Positions 45,606-54,608 of a stretch of DNA of 64,000 nt are shown here, piece by piece. The position numbers and the translations under genes are program-made. This DNA comes from Bacillota bacterium (GTDB taxonomy: Bacteria; Bacillota; Clostridia; Acetivibrionales; DTU013): positions 1 to 64,000 of the forward strand of contig JAEZYU010000014.1 in assembly GCA_023418915.1 (NCBI GenBank), read 5' to 3'. The notes under the pieces are model-generated. The model did no database searches. It was given only the letters and a program-made list of their open reading frames with translations, and was not told the origin of the DNA. Position 1 is the first letter of the stretch; the number at the start of each line of letters is the position of its first letter.

Positions 45606-46997
45606 ATGAAACTCTGGGGAGGCAGATTTACTGCAGGAACAGATAAAGCGGTGGATGATTTCCACTCATCCATACGTTTTGATTCAAGGATGTTCAGACA
45701 GGATATCAATGGCAGTATTGCTCATGCTGAAATGCTCAGCAAGTGTGGTATAATTCCTGCCGCCGATGCCAAAACGATTTGTAAAACACTAAACGATATA
45801 CTCCAAGACATAGAAAACGGACAAGTACAGTTCGAAGTGGATGCTGAAGATATTCATATGAACATCGAGAAAATACTTATCGAACGTATAGGTGACACGG
45901 GCAAAAAGCTGCATACGGGAAGGAGCCGCAATGATCAGGTGGCTCTTGATATCCGCATGTATCTGAAGGATGAGATCCGGGAGATAAAGAGCATGCTTTA
46001 CGATCTTCTTAAAGCATTGTTAGACATCTCACAGAACAACCTCGACACAATAATGCCGGGATACACACATCTTCAGCGGGCACAGCCGATAACACTGGCA
46101 CACCACATGATGGCATACTTCCAGATGTTCAGGCGTGATATAGAAAGGCTTGACGACTGCTTCGTCCGTATGGATGTAATGCCGCTTGGGTCGGGTGCGC
46201 TGGCAGGTACGACATATCCTCTGGACAGGGAATTTGTTGCTGAAAAACTCAATTTTTCAGATATTACCAAAAACAGTCTGGACGGTGTCAGTGACAGGGA
46301 TTTCGCCATCGAGCTCGCATCCTGCCTGTCAATAGTAATGATGCATCTGAGTCGAATCAGCGAGGAATTGATACTGTGGTCATCTCAAGAATTCTCATTT
46401 GTTGAGATGGATGATGCCTTCAGTACAGGCAGCAGCATTATGCCTCAAAAGAAGAATCCCGATGTGGCTGAGCTTGTTAGAGGAAAAACCGGACGTGTCT
46501 ACGGCTCTCTAATGACGCTGCTGACAGTGATGAAATCACTGCCGCTGGCATACAACAAAGATATGCAGGAGGATAAGGAAGCCATTTTTGATGCTGTTGA
46601 CACCGTCAAAGCGTGCCTGCCTGTATTCACAAAGATGCTTACTTCGATGGAAGTAAAAAAGGAAAGCATGTACAAGGCTGCCGCCGGCGGGTTTACCAAT
46701 GCCACAGATGTTGCGGATTACCTGGCAAAAAAGGGTGTTCCCTTCCGCAGTGCTCATGAAATAATCGGCAAAATGGTGCTATACTGTATAAACAACGACA
46801 AGTCCATCAATGAATTGACAATGGATGAATTAAAGGAGTTTTCACCTAAAATAGAAAATGATGTCTATACCGAGATAAGCCTTGAAAAATGTGTTTCCGG
46901 CCGTAAGCTTCCAGGAGGTCCTGCTGCTGAAAGTGTAATTGCAGCAATTGAAAATGGCCTGAGGTTTATCAGCCGGAGGGACGGTTCTGCCGTCTGA
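45606..46997 (+). CDS. argH: Argininosuccinate lyase
   Basis: A 463-residue protein after AAAGAGGAATG. It starts MKLWGGRFTAGTDKAVDDFH. The fumarase-superfamily signature GSSIMPQKKNPDVAELVRGK carries the catalytic Ser loop, and TGRSRNDQVALDIRMYLK is the substrate loop. It splits argininosuccinate into arginine and fumarate. The last 20 bases, including the stop codon, are tandemly duplicated just after the gene. Confidence 0.96.
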   Translation: MKLWGGRFTAGTDKAVDDFHSSIRFDSRMFRQDINGSIAHAEMLSKCGIIPAADAKTICKTLNDILQDIENGQVQFEVDAEDIHMNIEKILIERIGDTGKKLHTGRSRNDQVALDIRMYLKDEIREIKSMLYDLLKALLDISQNNLDTIMPGYTHLQRAQPITLAHHMMAYFQMFRRDIERLDDCFVRMDVMPLGSGALAGTTYPLDREFVAEKLNFSDITKNSLDGVSDRDFAIELASCLSIVMMHLSRISEELILWSSQEFSFVEMDDAFSTGSSIMPQKKNPDVAELVRGKTGRVYGSLMTLLTVMKSLPLAYNKDMQEDKEAIFDAVDTVKACLPVFTKMLTSMEVKKESMYKAAAGGFTNATDVADYLAKKGVPFRSAHEIIGKMVLYCINNDKSINELTMDELKEFSPKIENDVYTEISLEKCVSGRKLPGGPAAESVIAAIENGLRFISRRDGSAV

Positions 46998-47118
46998 TCA
47001 TGCAAAGGGACGGTTCTGCCGTCTGATCATGCAAAGGGACAACAGCCTGATCATTCAGAAACGCCTGCAAAAGTACGGGATGATGCTTTTAGCCGTAAAG
47101 GCAAAACATCATCCCGCA
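46978..47118 (+). repeat. 29-bp tandem copy of the argH end, followed by a terminator
   Basis: GGGACGGTTCTGCCGTCTGA and the next 9 bases occur at 46978-47006 (stop codon inside) and 47007-47035, then a degraded third copy. A hairpin follows (GGGATGATG and CATCATCCC arms, 47078-47113) with ATTTTTCG, the likely terminator of argGH. Confidence 0.75.
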
Positions 47119-47132
47119 TTTTTCGTTTCAAT

Positions 47133-47158
47133 AAAAAAACCCGGTGTCACCGGGCTCG
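47133..47158 (-). terminator. Intrinsic terminator of the 119-residue protein gene
   Basis: On the minus strand CCCGGTG-AC-ACCGGG (partly overlapping arms) is followed by seven T. It lies 12 bases after the stop codon. Confidence 0.8.
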
Positions 47159-47169
47159 CGTATCTGGAT

Positions 47170-47529
47170 TTATCTCTGTTTGACCTTCTTGTCGAGGGCC
47201 CTACCCAGACTGTACCACGAGTCCCGCAGCTTGAATCTCAATTCTTCATCAACTGTACGTTCAATGACATCATTAAGGTTGCGTCTCATTTCAATATAGT
47301 CGATCAAAACAAATTCTTCCTTGATCAGCAGCTCTTCCATTTCGCTGATCCAGTTTGTAATGTGATCTCTCCCGATAAAATCATTCTCCGGAAGCTTCTT
47401 CTTCAGGTGCGCTACTACGAGCTTTGCCGCTTTGCGCTTCACATCATTATCCGTCTGAACCTTCTTAACAGTTTTCTTTTCTTTGACAACCGATTCCTTC
47501 AAAGCTTTTTCCTTCTTTTGAACCGCCAT
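47170..47529 (-). CDS. Small basic coiled-coil-like protein, unknown function
   Basis: A 119-residue protein after TAGGGGAG. The first ~35 residues are almost all Lys, Glu, Val and Ala (KKEKALKESVVKEKKTVKKV); the rest is predicted helical, with YIEMRRNLNDVIERTVDEEL. No signal peptide or known motif. It is convergent with argGH and has its own terminator. I recognise no family. Confidence 0.6.
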   Translation of the reverse strand: MAVQKKEKALKESVVKEKKTVKKVQTDNDVKRKAAKLVVAHLKKKLPENDFIGRDHITNWISEMEELLIKEEFVLIDYIEMRRNLNDVIERTVDEELRFKLRDSWYSLGRALDKKVKQR

Positions 47530-47724
47530 TAAATCACTCCCCTATTGCTTATTTGTATATCATCTGCACTTTTCTAAATAATGACGATAAGCTTAAGCTG
47601 ACATTACAATTATATAATAATATGGTTATAATTGCAAACTTTATACCTGCGGCAGTCAGCTTCTGTCCAGACTGCCCGGACTTTTATTACGGTTGTGCTG
47701 TTTCTTGGCTGCACGACATCCCAA

Positions 47725-50700
47725 TCACGACTTCTCTATCGCGACCTTGCTGCCCTTGCCGTCGAAGGTCGCAGGCGTAACCGACAGACGCCGGGCTATC
47801 CTCTGCTTCAGCTCCGGCACGTGGCTTATTATCCCGATTACACGGTCACTGGAACTCAATTTCTCCAGCGAATCCATAACAGAGTCAAGAAGCCCATGAT
47901 CCAGAGTCCCAAAGCCCTCATCCAGGAAGAAGAACTCCAATGGGCTCTGTCCTTTTAGCTGTATTTGTTCGGACAACGCCAGAGCCAGTGAGAGCGAAGT
48001 CAGGAAGGTCTCTCCTCCGGAGAGCGTGGTTACCATCCTGTGTATGCCGCCATTTGCATCGTCCCTGATAATGAAGCCGGACTCCGCATCCAGTTCCAGC
48101 GCATATCTATGCCCGGTCATCACACCGAGCGTGGATGAAGCCTTGGCAGCAACATACCGGAGCCTTTCTTCAGCTATATAGTCAATAAAGCTGTTGTCTT
48201 TGCCATGCACAGCTTTGAGCAGCTTTTGTATCTGTTCATAGAGACCATGCTTGTGAGATACACCGGCAAGGGTACTGCGCAGCTCTTCCCATCTGTTATG
48301 CTTCCTGCTGATATTGTTATAGTGATTTTTTGCCACCTCACTATCTGAAATGGTCTTCTTTGAGTGTTCCAAAAGCTCCTTATACGAGTGTTCGATACGA
48401 TTCCACTCTTCTTCTGTGATCGACCGTGTTTTCAGTTTCTTTTCCAGCAAGCCTCTATGCGCCTTTATGTTGATCGATTCCTGATCATATTTATCTGTTT
48501 CGGCCTTTAGCACTTTTTGCTCATCCTGCTTCATTATACAGCTCTCTGCCTCATCCGGTCCGCTAAAGCCATTTTCTTCAAGCGCAGTAAAGAGCTTTTC
48601 TCTGTCCACTGAAAGATTTTCCGAATAGAAGCTCAGCTTGCTGTCAAGGCTCGATTTATTCACAACCAGTTCATTATGATGCTTTTCCAGCTCATCTATT
48701 CTGATAGTATATTCCGTGTCCGCCTCGTCATAGCTTCTGAGTTTTTTGTCTATCTGCGCTATACCATCTTCGATGTCTACCCCTCCGGCCAGCTCGGACA
48801 GCTTCCTTTCCTTTTCTTGCCCTTGTGCCGTAAGGCTGGATAGATCAGTTTCCAGTCGGGTTCTTTCGTTATTTAGCCTGCTCAGTTCACCATTGAGTTG
48901 ATCGATACGAACTCTCATGTCATCAGCTGCTTTTCTCGTCCTGCTGATGACAGATTCTATCTCGTTCAGCCTGTGGTCATTCTCAGATAACTTTGCAAGC
49001 TCTGCTGCCGCACTGGTAATAGAATACCTGACAAGGTATTTTTCAAGTTTCCGGCGCACAGTACAAAGTCTTTCGGACGCTTCAGCCAACTCTGTCTCCA
49101 GCCGGGCAAGATTATCATTATTGACCTTCAGTTCAGCGCTGATACTGTTTTGCGTTATTCTGAGGTCTGCCATCAAACCGTGGTGTTTATCTATTTGCTC
49201 CTTGAACTCAGCAAGCTTAACTTCCCAAGCCTCTATCAATTGCTGCCTTGTTTGGGCATTTGAATCGGCTTTTTCGATTTTCTGACGGATCTGGAGAAGC
49301 TCCAGGCTCTTCCACTCATCAGGCAGCTTTTGCCTTTCCTCTTCAAAGTCCTTGTCCTTCTGCACCTGGTCCTTTATCGCCTGGTCCAGCTGCTTTGAAA
49401 TAGTCTTGTAATTTTCAGCCGCTATTACAGCATCTTTTTCCGCTTCCTTTAGTAACGCTTCGGCATCAGCAAGCTTCTTGCGGGCATTCTCCACCTTTTG
49501 CTCCAGTATGGCAGCTTCCTCCGCTCCTCTATGCGCAGCAGGTAAAGGATGCTCCAGAGATCCGCAGACAGGGCATGGCTCTCCTTCCTTCAATCGTTTC
49601 GACAATGAGTAGGCCGTATTTTTATCCAACTCCCGAAGGCATTCATCAAGCTGCAGCCTGCATTGTTCACAACGGCTTGTTACATCTGCACGCACCTTGT
49701 CCAGTTCGGCGGCTCTGTGCTTCGCATCTTCAAAGGCGGCCCCCAACTCCTTTGATTTGGTTTTTGACAGCTTTACATCATCTTTTCTCAGCTTGAGTAC
49801 CTGGTATATACCCTGTGCTTTATGCACCTTCTCCATCATTTTTATTACTGAGTCTCTGTCTCCGGGTTTTCCGGCCTCATGCTTCTTAATGGAATCCGTC
49901 AGCTCCTCTTCTGCTGTAAGGCCGGCTGCAATCTTCTTCATTAATGAATCCAGTTGTTCTTCCAGTTCCCCGGTTGTTTTCTTTGCAGCAGCTTTTTTAC
50001 CCTGGAGCTGTTCTATGGTCTTAGCCAGTGACGCAGCTTCATTTTCAAGAGCTGCTCCCTGCTGGATCTGCTGCCTGTACTCAGGTTCGGTCCTTAGCGG
50101 CTCCGACTCTGAGATAAGCGACTGCAGCTTTCTCTTCAACCCTTCCAGTTCGGCGTTTTCCCTTGCGATATCCGCAGATGTCGATTCTGCGGTTTTTTGC
50201 GCCGCTTCTGCCAAGCCTTGAAGCTTGTCTATCCTGCTGTTCAGCATCGCTGCCTCAGCCTTGACACCAAGCGCGTCCTGCAGCCGGGTCCTCTGCTCCA
50301 CCAGCTTTTGCCGGCCTGCAGCCGCTTCGCATTTTATCCTGTTATACTCTGCCTTTGTTTGCGCAAGCTTATCCTTGACACCGGGCAAAACGGCAGCTAT
50401 TTCCGCCAACAGCTTTTCGGTTACTTTCAACTTTTCTTCCTGTTCTCTGTTTTTGCGTATCATGGCAGCAAGGCCGTCTGCTTTGACTGCCTTTTCAAGC
50501 TGTATTCGCTTCTTCGATATTGCAGGCTCGGATATCCTGTGCGAGTCTTCTCTCCTGGCAAGATCATTGAGTTCACATACAAGGCTCCAGACCTCTTTGG
50601 ATTCGTTGTAGGCCGCTTCCAGTCTTTTTAGTTCACTTTCTGTCCTTTTCCTGTCTTCTTCTGCCGCTTCCATTGCGCTCTTTGCCTCTTTAAGCGCTTC

Positions 50701-51348
50701 ATCAGAAGCGTCTGCATATCCCATCAGCTCGCCTGTCAGCAGATCTATGCGACTTCTCAGCGCTGACATTTTTCGAGCTATCTTATCGGTCAGCAGTCTT
50801 CCGTATTCTTCAAGATAGAATATCCTCTCAAGCATACCTCTTCTGTCAGAATTCTTGAGCATCAGAAACTCATGGAAGCTATTCTGCGGAAGCACAACTG
50901 CACGTGTAAAGTCCTCGTTTCCAAGGCCCAGCAGTTCCTTTATGAAATTGCTCACCTCTGTAGCCTTGTCACATAACGGTATATCTCCGCCTTCGTTCAC
51001 CTCTATGAGACGAGCTATTTTGGCCTCACATGCATTCGGGGATTTCTTCCTCCTCTGGTATGTCCTTTCCACTCTGTATGTGCTTCTTTTGCCGTTCTTG
51101 CTCAGATCGAACGTGAATGCAACCCGGACAGTTTTGTATCCGGAATTTATTATGCCCTGGGTACCGTTTTCGGCTCTTTTCACTCTTCCGTATAATGCAA
51201 AGGTTATAGCATCGAGTATGGTGGATTTGCCGCTTCCGGTCGGCCCAAAAATGCCAAACAGGCCTGTTTCACCCAATATATCAAAATCTATTATCTGAGT
51301 CTCGGTGAAGCTTTGAAGTCCCTCTATTTCCAGAAGCCTTGGTCTCAT
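47725..51348 (-). CDS. sbcC: Exonuclease subunit SbcC
   Basis: A 1207-residue SMC-like ATPase. FGIFGPTGSGKSTILDAITF is Walker A, and long coiled coils flank a zinc hook (GEPCPVCGSLEHPLPA). The C-terminal half has VTTLSGGETFLTSLSLALAL (signature) and FFFLDEGFGTLDHG (Walker B). With SbcD it opens hairpins and trims protein-blocked ends, and it also limits long palindromes. Its ATG overlaps the sbcD stop by 4 bases. The length is longer than the E. coli protein but normal for Clostridia. Confidence 0.95.
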   Translation of the reverse strand: MRPRLLEIEGLQSFTETQIIDFDILGETGLFGIFGPTGSGKSTILDAITFALYGRVKRAENGTQGIINSGYKTVRVAFTFDLSKNGKRSTYRVERTYQRRKKSPNACEAKIARLIEVNEGGDIPLCDKATEVSNFIKELLGLGNEDFTRAVVLPQNSFHEFLMLKNSDRRGMLERIFYLEEYGRLLTDKIARKMSALRSRIDLLTGELMGYADASDEALKEAKSAMEAAEEDRKRTESELKRLEAAYNESKEVWSLVCELNDLARREDSHRISEPAISKKRIQLEKAVKADGLAAMIRKNREQEEKLKVTEKLLAEIAAVLPGVKDKLAQTKAEYNRIKCEAAAGRQKLVEQRTRLQDALGVKAEAAMLNSRIDKLQGLAEAAQKTAESTSADIARENAELEGLKRKLQSLISESEPLRTEPEYRQQIQQGAALENEAASLAKTIEQLQGKKAAAKKTTGELEEQLDSLMKKIAAGLTAEEELTDSIKKHEAGKPGDRDSVIKMMEKVHKAQGIYQVLKLRKDDVKLSKTKSKELGAAFEDAKHRAAELDKVRADVTSRCEQCRLQLDECLRELDKNTAYSLSKRLKEGEPCPVCGSLEHPLPAAHRGAEEAAILEQKVENARKKLADAEALLKEAEKDAVIAAENYKTISKQLDQAIKDQVQKDKDFEEERQKLPDEWKSLELLQIRQKIEKADSNAQTRQQLIEAWEVKLAEFKEQIDKHHGLMADLRITQNSISAELKVNNDNLARLETELAEASERLCTVRRKLEKYLVRYSITSAAAELAKLSENDHRLNEIESVISRTRKAADDMRVRIDQLNGELSRLNNERTRLETDLSSLTAQGQEKERKLSELAGGVDIEDGIAQIDKKLRSYDEADTEYTIRIDELEKHHNELVVNKSSLDSKLSFYSENLSVDREKLFTALEENGFSGPDEAESCIMKQDEQKVLKAETDKYDQESINIKAHRGLLEKKLKTRSITEEEWNRIEHSYKELLEHSKKTISDSEVAKNHYNNISRKHNRWEELRSTLAGVSHKHGLYEQIQKLLKAVHGKDNSFIDYIAEERLRYVAAKASSTLGVMTGHRYALELDAESGFIIRDDANGGIHRMVTTLSGGETFLTSLSLALALSEQIQLKGQSPLEFFFLDEGFGTLDHGLLDSVMDSLEKLSSSDRVIGIISHVPELKQRIARRLSVTPATFDGKGSKVAIEKS

Positions 51349-53063
51349 CCTGCCTCCGCCTCCTCTTCTGCCTCATCATCTGCTGCTGCGTCCGTTATGG
51401 CCTCCGCTGCATATTCCGTTGCTACATCTCCCGTATGATCCGCCGAAGCTTCTGTTGCTTCGTCCGTTACGGCATCCGATACGGCCTCGGCTGCATTTTC
51501 CGCCACATTATCCGCTCTGCCATCCGCTGTGTTATCCGAAGCATTATCCGCTCCGCTATCCGCTACATTTTCCGAAGCATTATCCCCTCCGTCATCCGCT
51601 GTGTTATCCGAAGCATTATCCGCTCTGCCATCAGCCTTAATTTCTGCTTCGTTTTCCGTTACATCGTTAATTTCAGTGCTGTCCTGCAAATCATCGTTTA
51701 TTATTTCTATAAATGCCTGCATCATTTCATCCGGTATATCTGTCCCTATCCTGTACCTGTAATAGTCTCTGAACAGTTCATCCATTTTTCTGCCCTCTCT
51801 GCTCATATCACTCAGTACTTCCGCCTCATCTGCCTTAAGCCTCGGACGAATGTTTATTATACCCGGATGAAGGCTTCTGATAGTTTTCTGCTCATCAGCT
51901 GTCAGTACACGGTCTGTCATAATCTCAAGATCGATCCAGGCATTGGAATCCTTTCCTTCTTCGCACCATTCCACTGCCTGTCCGATGCCTTGATCAGCAT
52001 ACCACTTTATCAGAGGTTTACCGCAATCAAGGTAAACCGGTGTGACCTCGGCCTTCTCGCCGGGTATGGCATCCACTATAAAGACAGCTTTGCTATAGTC
52101 TGCTTCAGAGAAACTGTATGCTAACGGAGAGCCTGCATAATACGTCGGGCAGGCTGCACTTCGAATCTGCTGGGGACGATGCAGGTGACCTAATGCCGCA
52201 TAATGCGTTTTTTGGGGTATAGCAGAGGGATTCACTGTCATTGCTCCCCCTACCTGAAGAGTTCTTTCAGAATCAGATGTACTGCCGCCCATTAGGAATA
52301 AATGCGCGACTATCAAATTCACCGTATCGTCCCTGAATTTCTCCGACAGTTCAGAAAAAATACTGCCGATCTTGTCTGAGTAGGCTTTTTGAAGCACAGC
52401 CTCATCAGCTTCATCGGAAAGTAGCTCCTCAAGCCTGGACTCCGAAGGATATGGCATTGTCATTATCACTGAGTTATGACAACTGCGCGGCAGACTCAGT
52501 TCCAGCCAGCCTGGACCGGCATCGGCAATGATACTCTTAGTATTTGTTTTGTATTCACCTGCATCGGCAATGGTACCCTCAGTAATTGATTTGTATTCAC
52601 CGGCATCGGCAATGATACCCTCAGTATTTGATGTGTATTCACCGGCATCGACAATGATACCCTCAGTATTTGATTTGTATTCACCGGCATCGGCAATGAT
52701 ACCCTCAGTATTTGATTTATATTCGCCTGCATCGCTCCCAGGATAGCCGAGCAGTATTATGCCGTTTTTGTATGCCAGTGGGCTTGCGGCACAAAGCCTT
52801 TCAGGATTATCATGGTTCCCTGCTATAACTACAACAGCTCTCCCGTCCTTCCCTAGCCTGTCCATTGCTTCATAAAACAACTCCTCCGCTGCAGCTGAAG
52901 GATTGTATGTGTCATATATATCTCCGGCTATCAGCACAAGATCGACATCTCTCTCATCGGCAATGTTTACAAGACAGTCAATGAAATCTCGCTGTTCATT
53001 GATCCTGCTGATATGCTCAAGGCTTCTGCCAAGGTGCCAGTCGGAAGTGTGCAAAATACGCAT
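51345..53063 (-). CDS. sbcD: Exonuclease subunit SbcD with in-frame repeat insertions
   Basis: A 572-residue protein. The nuclease motifs are complete: HTSDWHLGRSL, IAGDIYDTYNP, IAGNHDNPERL, LIVAHLFLMG and AALGHLHRPQ. Two parts are abnormal. Residues 111-180 are five tandem 14-residue units (DAGEYKSNTEGIIA and variants) between the GNHD and AHLF motifs. The last ~105 residues are an Ala/Asp/Glu/Thr tail (ADNASDNTADDGGDNASENV) that replaces any known domain. Family members are usually near 400 residues. The frame is intact and the active site complete, so the protein may still work. Confidence 0.92.
   Translation of the reverse strand: MRILHTSDWHLGRSLEHISRINEQRDFIDCLVNIADERDVDLVLIAGDIYDTYNPSAAAEELFYEAMDRLGKDGRAVVVIAGNHDNPERLCAASPLAYKNGIILLGYPGSDAGEYKSNTEGIIADAGEYKSNTEGIIVDAGEYTSNTEGIIADAGEYKSITEGTIADAGEYKTNTKSIIADAGPGWLELSLPRSCHNSVIMTMPYPSESRLEELLSDEADEAVLQKAYSDKIGSIFSELSEKFRDDTVNLIVAHLFLMGGSTSDSERTLQVGGAMTVNPSAIPQKTHYAALGHLHRPQQIRSAACPTYYAGSPLAYSFSEADYSKAVFIVDAIPGEKAEVTPVYLDCGKPLIKWYADQGIGQAVEWCEEGKDSNAWIDLEIMTDRVLTADEQKTIRSLHPGIINIRPRLKADEAEVLSDMSREGRKMDELFRDYYRYRIGTDIPDEMMQAFIEIINDDLQDSTEINDVTENEAEIKADGRADNASDNTADDGGDNASENVADSGADNASDNTADGRADNVAENAAEAVSDAVTDEATEASADHTGDVATEYAAEAITDAAADDEAEEEAEAG
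52524..52733 (-). repeat. Five 42-bp tandem units inside sbcD
   Basis: Each unit encodes DAGEYKSNTEGIIA or a close variant. Units at residues 111-124 and 125-138 are nearly identical, the others differ at one to four positions. The unit length is a multiple of three, so the frame is kept. Confidence 0.92.
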
Positions 53064-53085
53064 GGACTATCCCCCCAGTATTTTC

Positions 53086-53206
53086 TACATCTGCTGTTTA
53101 GCTCGCATTTCTGCATATCTTACATCTGCTGTTTAGCTCGCATTTCCTATATTTCCTACATCTGCTGTTTAGCTCGCATTTCCTATATTTCCTACATCTG
53201 CTGTAT
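53086..53206. repeat. 36-bp tandem repeat, 3.4 copies
   Basis: TACATCTGCTGTTTAGCTCG, followed by CATTTC and a variable CTATATTTCC, starts at 53086, 53121, 53157 and 53193. It lies just ahead of the sbcD start on the upstream side, so it would be in the sbcDC promoter region. No spacer variation of the CRISPR kind. Confidence 0.85.
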
Positions 53207-53435
53207 TTCTTACCGTTCCAGTTTCTACTGGTGCTTTATATCTCACAGCTGCTCCCACATTTCTGGTATTCACTATGCTTACGCTGTACTCGTTTTGCTT
53301 GTGTATGCTGTCTGTATCTATGACCGTATGCCGAAACAGCGCTTAATCCAATCGTTGTTGAAATGCAAGTTTTATGCGGTTTACTTATTTGGAACATAAC
53401 GGATCATTGATATCCGATATGTTGGCATCTGTTAT

Positions 53436-53535
53436 AACGCATAGTTCAAAGAAAAATTTTTGACTGCAGAAAATTTTTCTTACCTTTGTGCGTTTCAATG
53501 AGGCTGGTCGCAAGCAAGGTTTACTGCCCGCCTCA
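53436..53535. other. Large imperfect palindrome plus hairpin, possible structured RNA or DNA
   Basis: AACGCA and TGCGTT enclose a hairpin with arms CAAAGAAAAATTTTT and AAAATTTTTCTT-CTTTG. Directly next to it TGAGGC and GCCTCA enclose a 24-base loop (CTGGTCGCAAGC and so on). The two-stem layout suggests a structured RNA or a transposon-like end. No match to a known family came to mind. Confidence 0.45.
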
Positions 53536-53601
53536 TTATATTGATTATACCACTTCGGTACGGTTCCGGACAGACTTCATTTTAAAGCATGTAGGTCATA
53601 A

Positions 53602-54185
53602 ACATACTCATCCGTTTACTGTGATGTCCGAATCCTTGTGCATAGAATAGAGTGTACAAAAATTCAGATAATGAGTGGCATATTATTTCAAATATGTAGT
53701 TTTGAACAGAAAAACTCGATTAAGCATCGCATTATATAGCCCAATTATGGACACATATCTATAATTGGCACACAGAAGTCGAAATTTTGCTCATTCACTT
53801 TTTCAGTTAAGCCAGCGCCGGAAAGAAGTCGTTTGTTTACACAGTCTGTGTTATGTTGTTTACGCAAGCTGTGTTATGGCATCAAGGTCTTGTACATACT
53901 CATCCGTTTACTGTGATGCTCATATCCTTGTGAATAGAGTAGATTGTACAAAATTTCTGATAATGAGTGGCATATTAATTCAAATATGTAGTCTAGAACA
54001 GAAAAACTCGATTATGCATCATATTATGTAACCCAATTATGGACGTATGTCTATAGTTGGCACACAGAAGTTGAAATTCTGCTCACTCACTTTTTCAGTT
54101 AAGCCAGCGCCGGAAATAAGTCTTTTGTTTACACAGGCTGTGTTATGTTGCTTACGCAAGCTGTGTTATGGCATCGGAGTATCTG
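53602..54185. repeat. 292-bp tandem duplication, two diverged units
   Basis: Units 53602-53893 and 53894-54185 align along their whole length with scattered substitutions. Each contains CCAATTAT and ATAATTGG (ATAGTTGG in unit 2) as a hairpin, AGTTAAGCCAGCGCCGGAAA, and an internal doublet of TTGTTTAC-CA-CTGTGTTATG. No shared open frame with a ribosome site runs through both units. Confidence 0.9.
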
Positions 54186-54202
54186 ACATCAGCATACAAG
54201 AC

Positions 54203-54244
54203 AAAAAAAGAACTTCACGGTATCTCCGACGATACCATGAAGTC
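54203..54244 (-). terminator. Strong intrinsic terminator downstream of the NlpC/P60 gene
   Basis: On the minus strand GACTTCATGGTATC, a 6-base loop and GATACCGTGAAGTTC are followed by seven T. It lies ~370 bases after the peptidase gene, so the 41-bp repeats between them would be in the 3' untranslated region. Confidence 0.85.
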
Positions 54245-54444
54245 CGCACTTCGTTTGTCATTTATCCAATTTGTATGATTCAGAGGTGGATCACCACTGA
54301 CTTATCTACACGTTATGATCTGGCACCGCCAAATCATACTAATCAAGCTGTCGGTTGAACTAATTGGCTGACTTCATTCTGATTGATCCTTTCCAATTAA
54401 TTCCTACCTGATAGTTAACACCGACTGATCCTACCTGATCGCTA

Positions 54445-54572
54445 CTCACCTGGCGGTTAAGCCAGTTGGTTCATACTGATCGCTTCTCACCTGGCGGTTA
54501 AGCCAGTTGGTTCCTACTGATCAATTCTCACCTGGCGGTTAAGCCAGTTGGTTCATACTGATCAATTCTCAC
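54445..54572 (-). repeat. 41-bp tandem repeat, three copies, each a hairpin
   Basis: CTCACCTGGCGGTTAAGCCA with GTTGGTTCATACTGATC and a variable end recurs three times, flanked by weaker copies. Each unit holds CTGGC and GCCAG arms. It sits between the NlpC/P60 gene and its terminator. The core CAGTTAAGCCAG-like words also occur in the 292-bp units. Confidence 0.85.
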
Positions 54573-54608
54573 CTGATAATCCCGCTGGTTGAACGCACTG
54601 GCTGCGGC

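Noticed and set aside
47553..47958. Plus-strand ORFs at the sbcC 3' end
   Set aside because: They are antisense to the conserved SbcC ATPase domain and lack start signals.
53765..54358. Protein-coding ORFs in the 292-bp units
   Set aside because: The two frames (88 and 103 codons) have no ribosome site, are not the same in both units and end at random places. They look like chance frames in repeated non-coding sequence.
53086..54572. CRISPR array
   Set aside because: Units are tandem and the sequence between them is part of the repeat or absent. There are no unique spacers of constant length and no cas genes.
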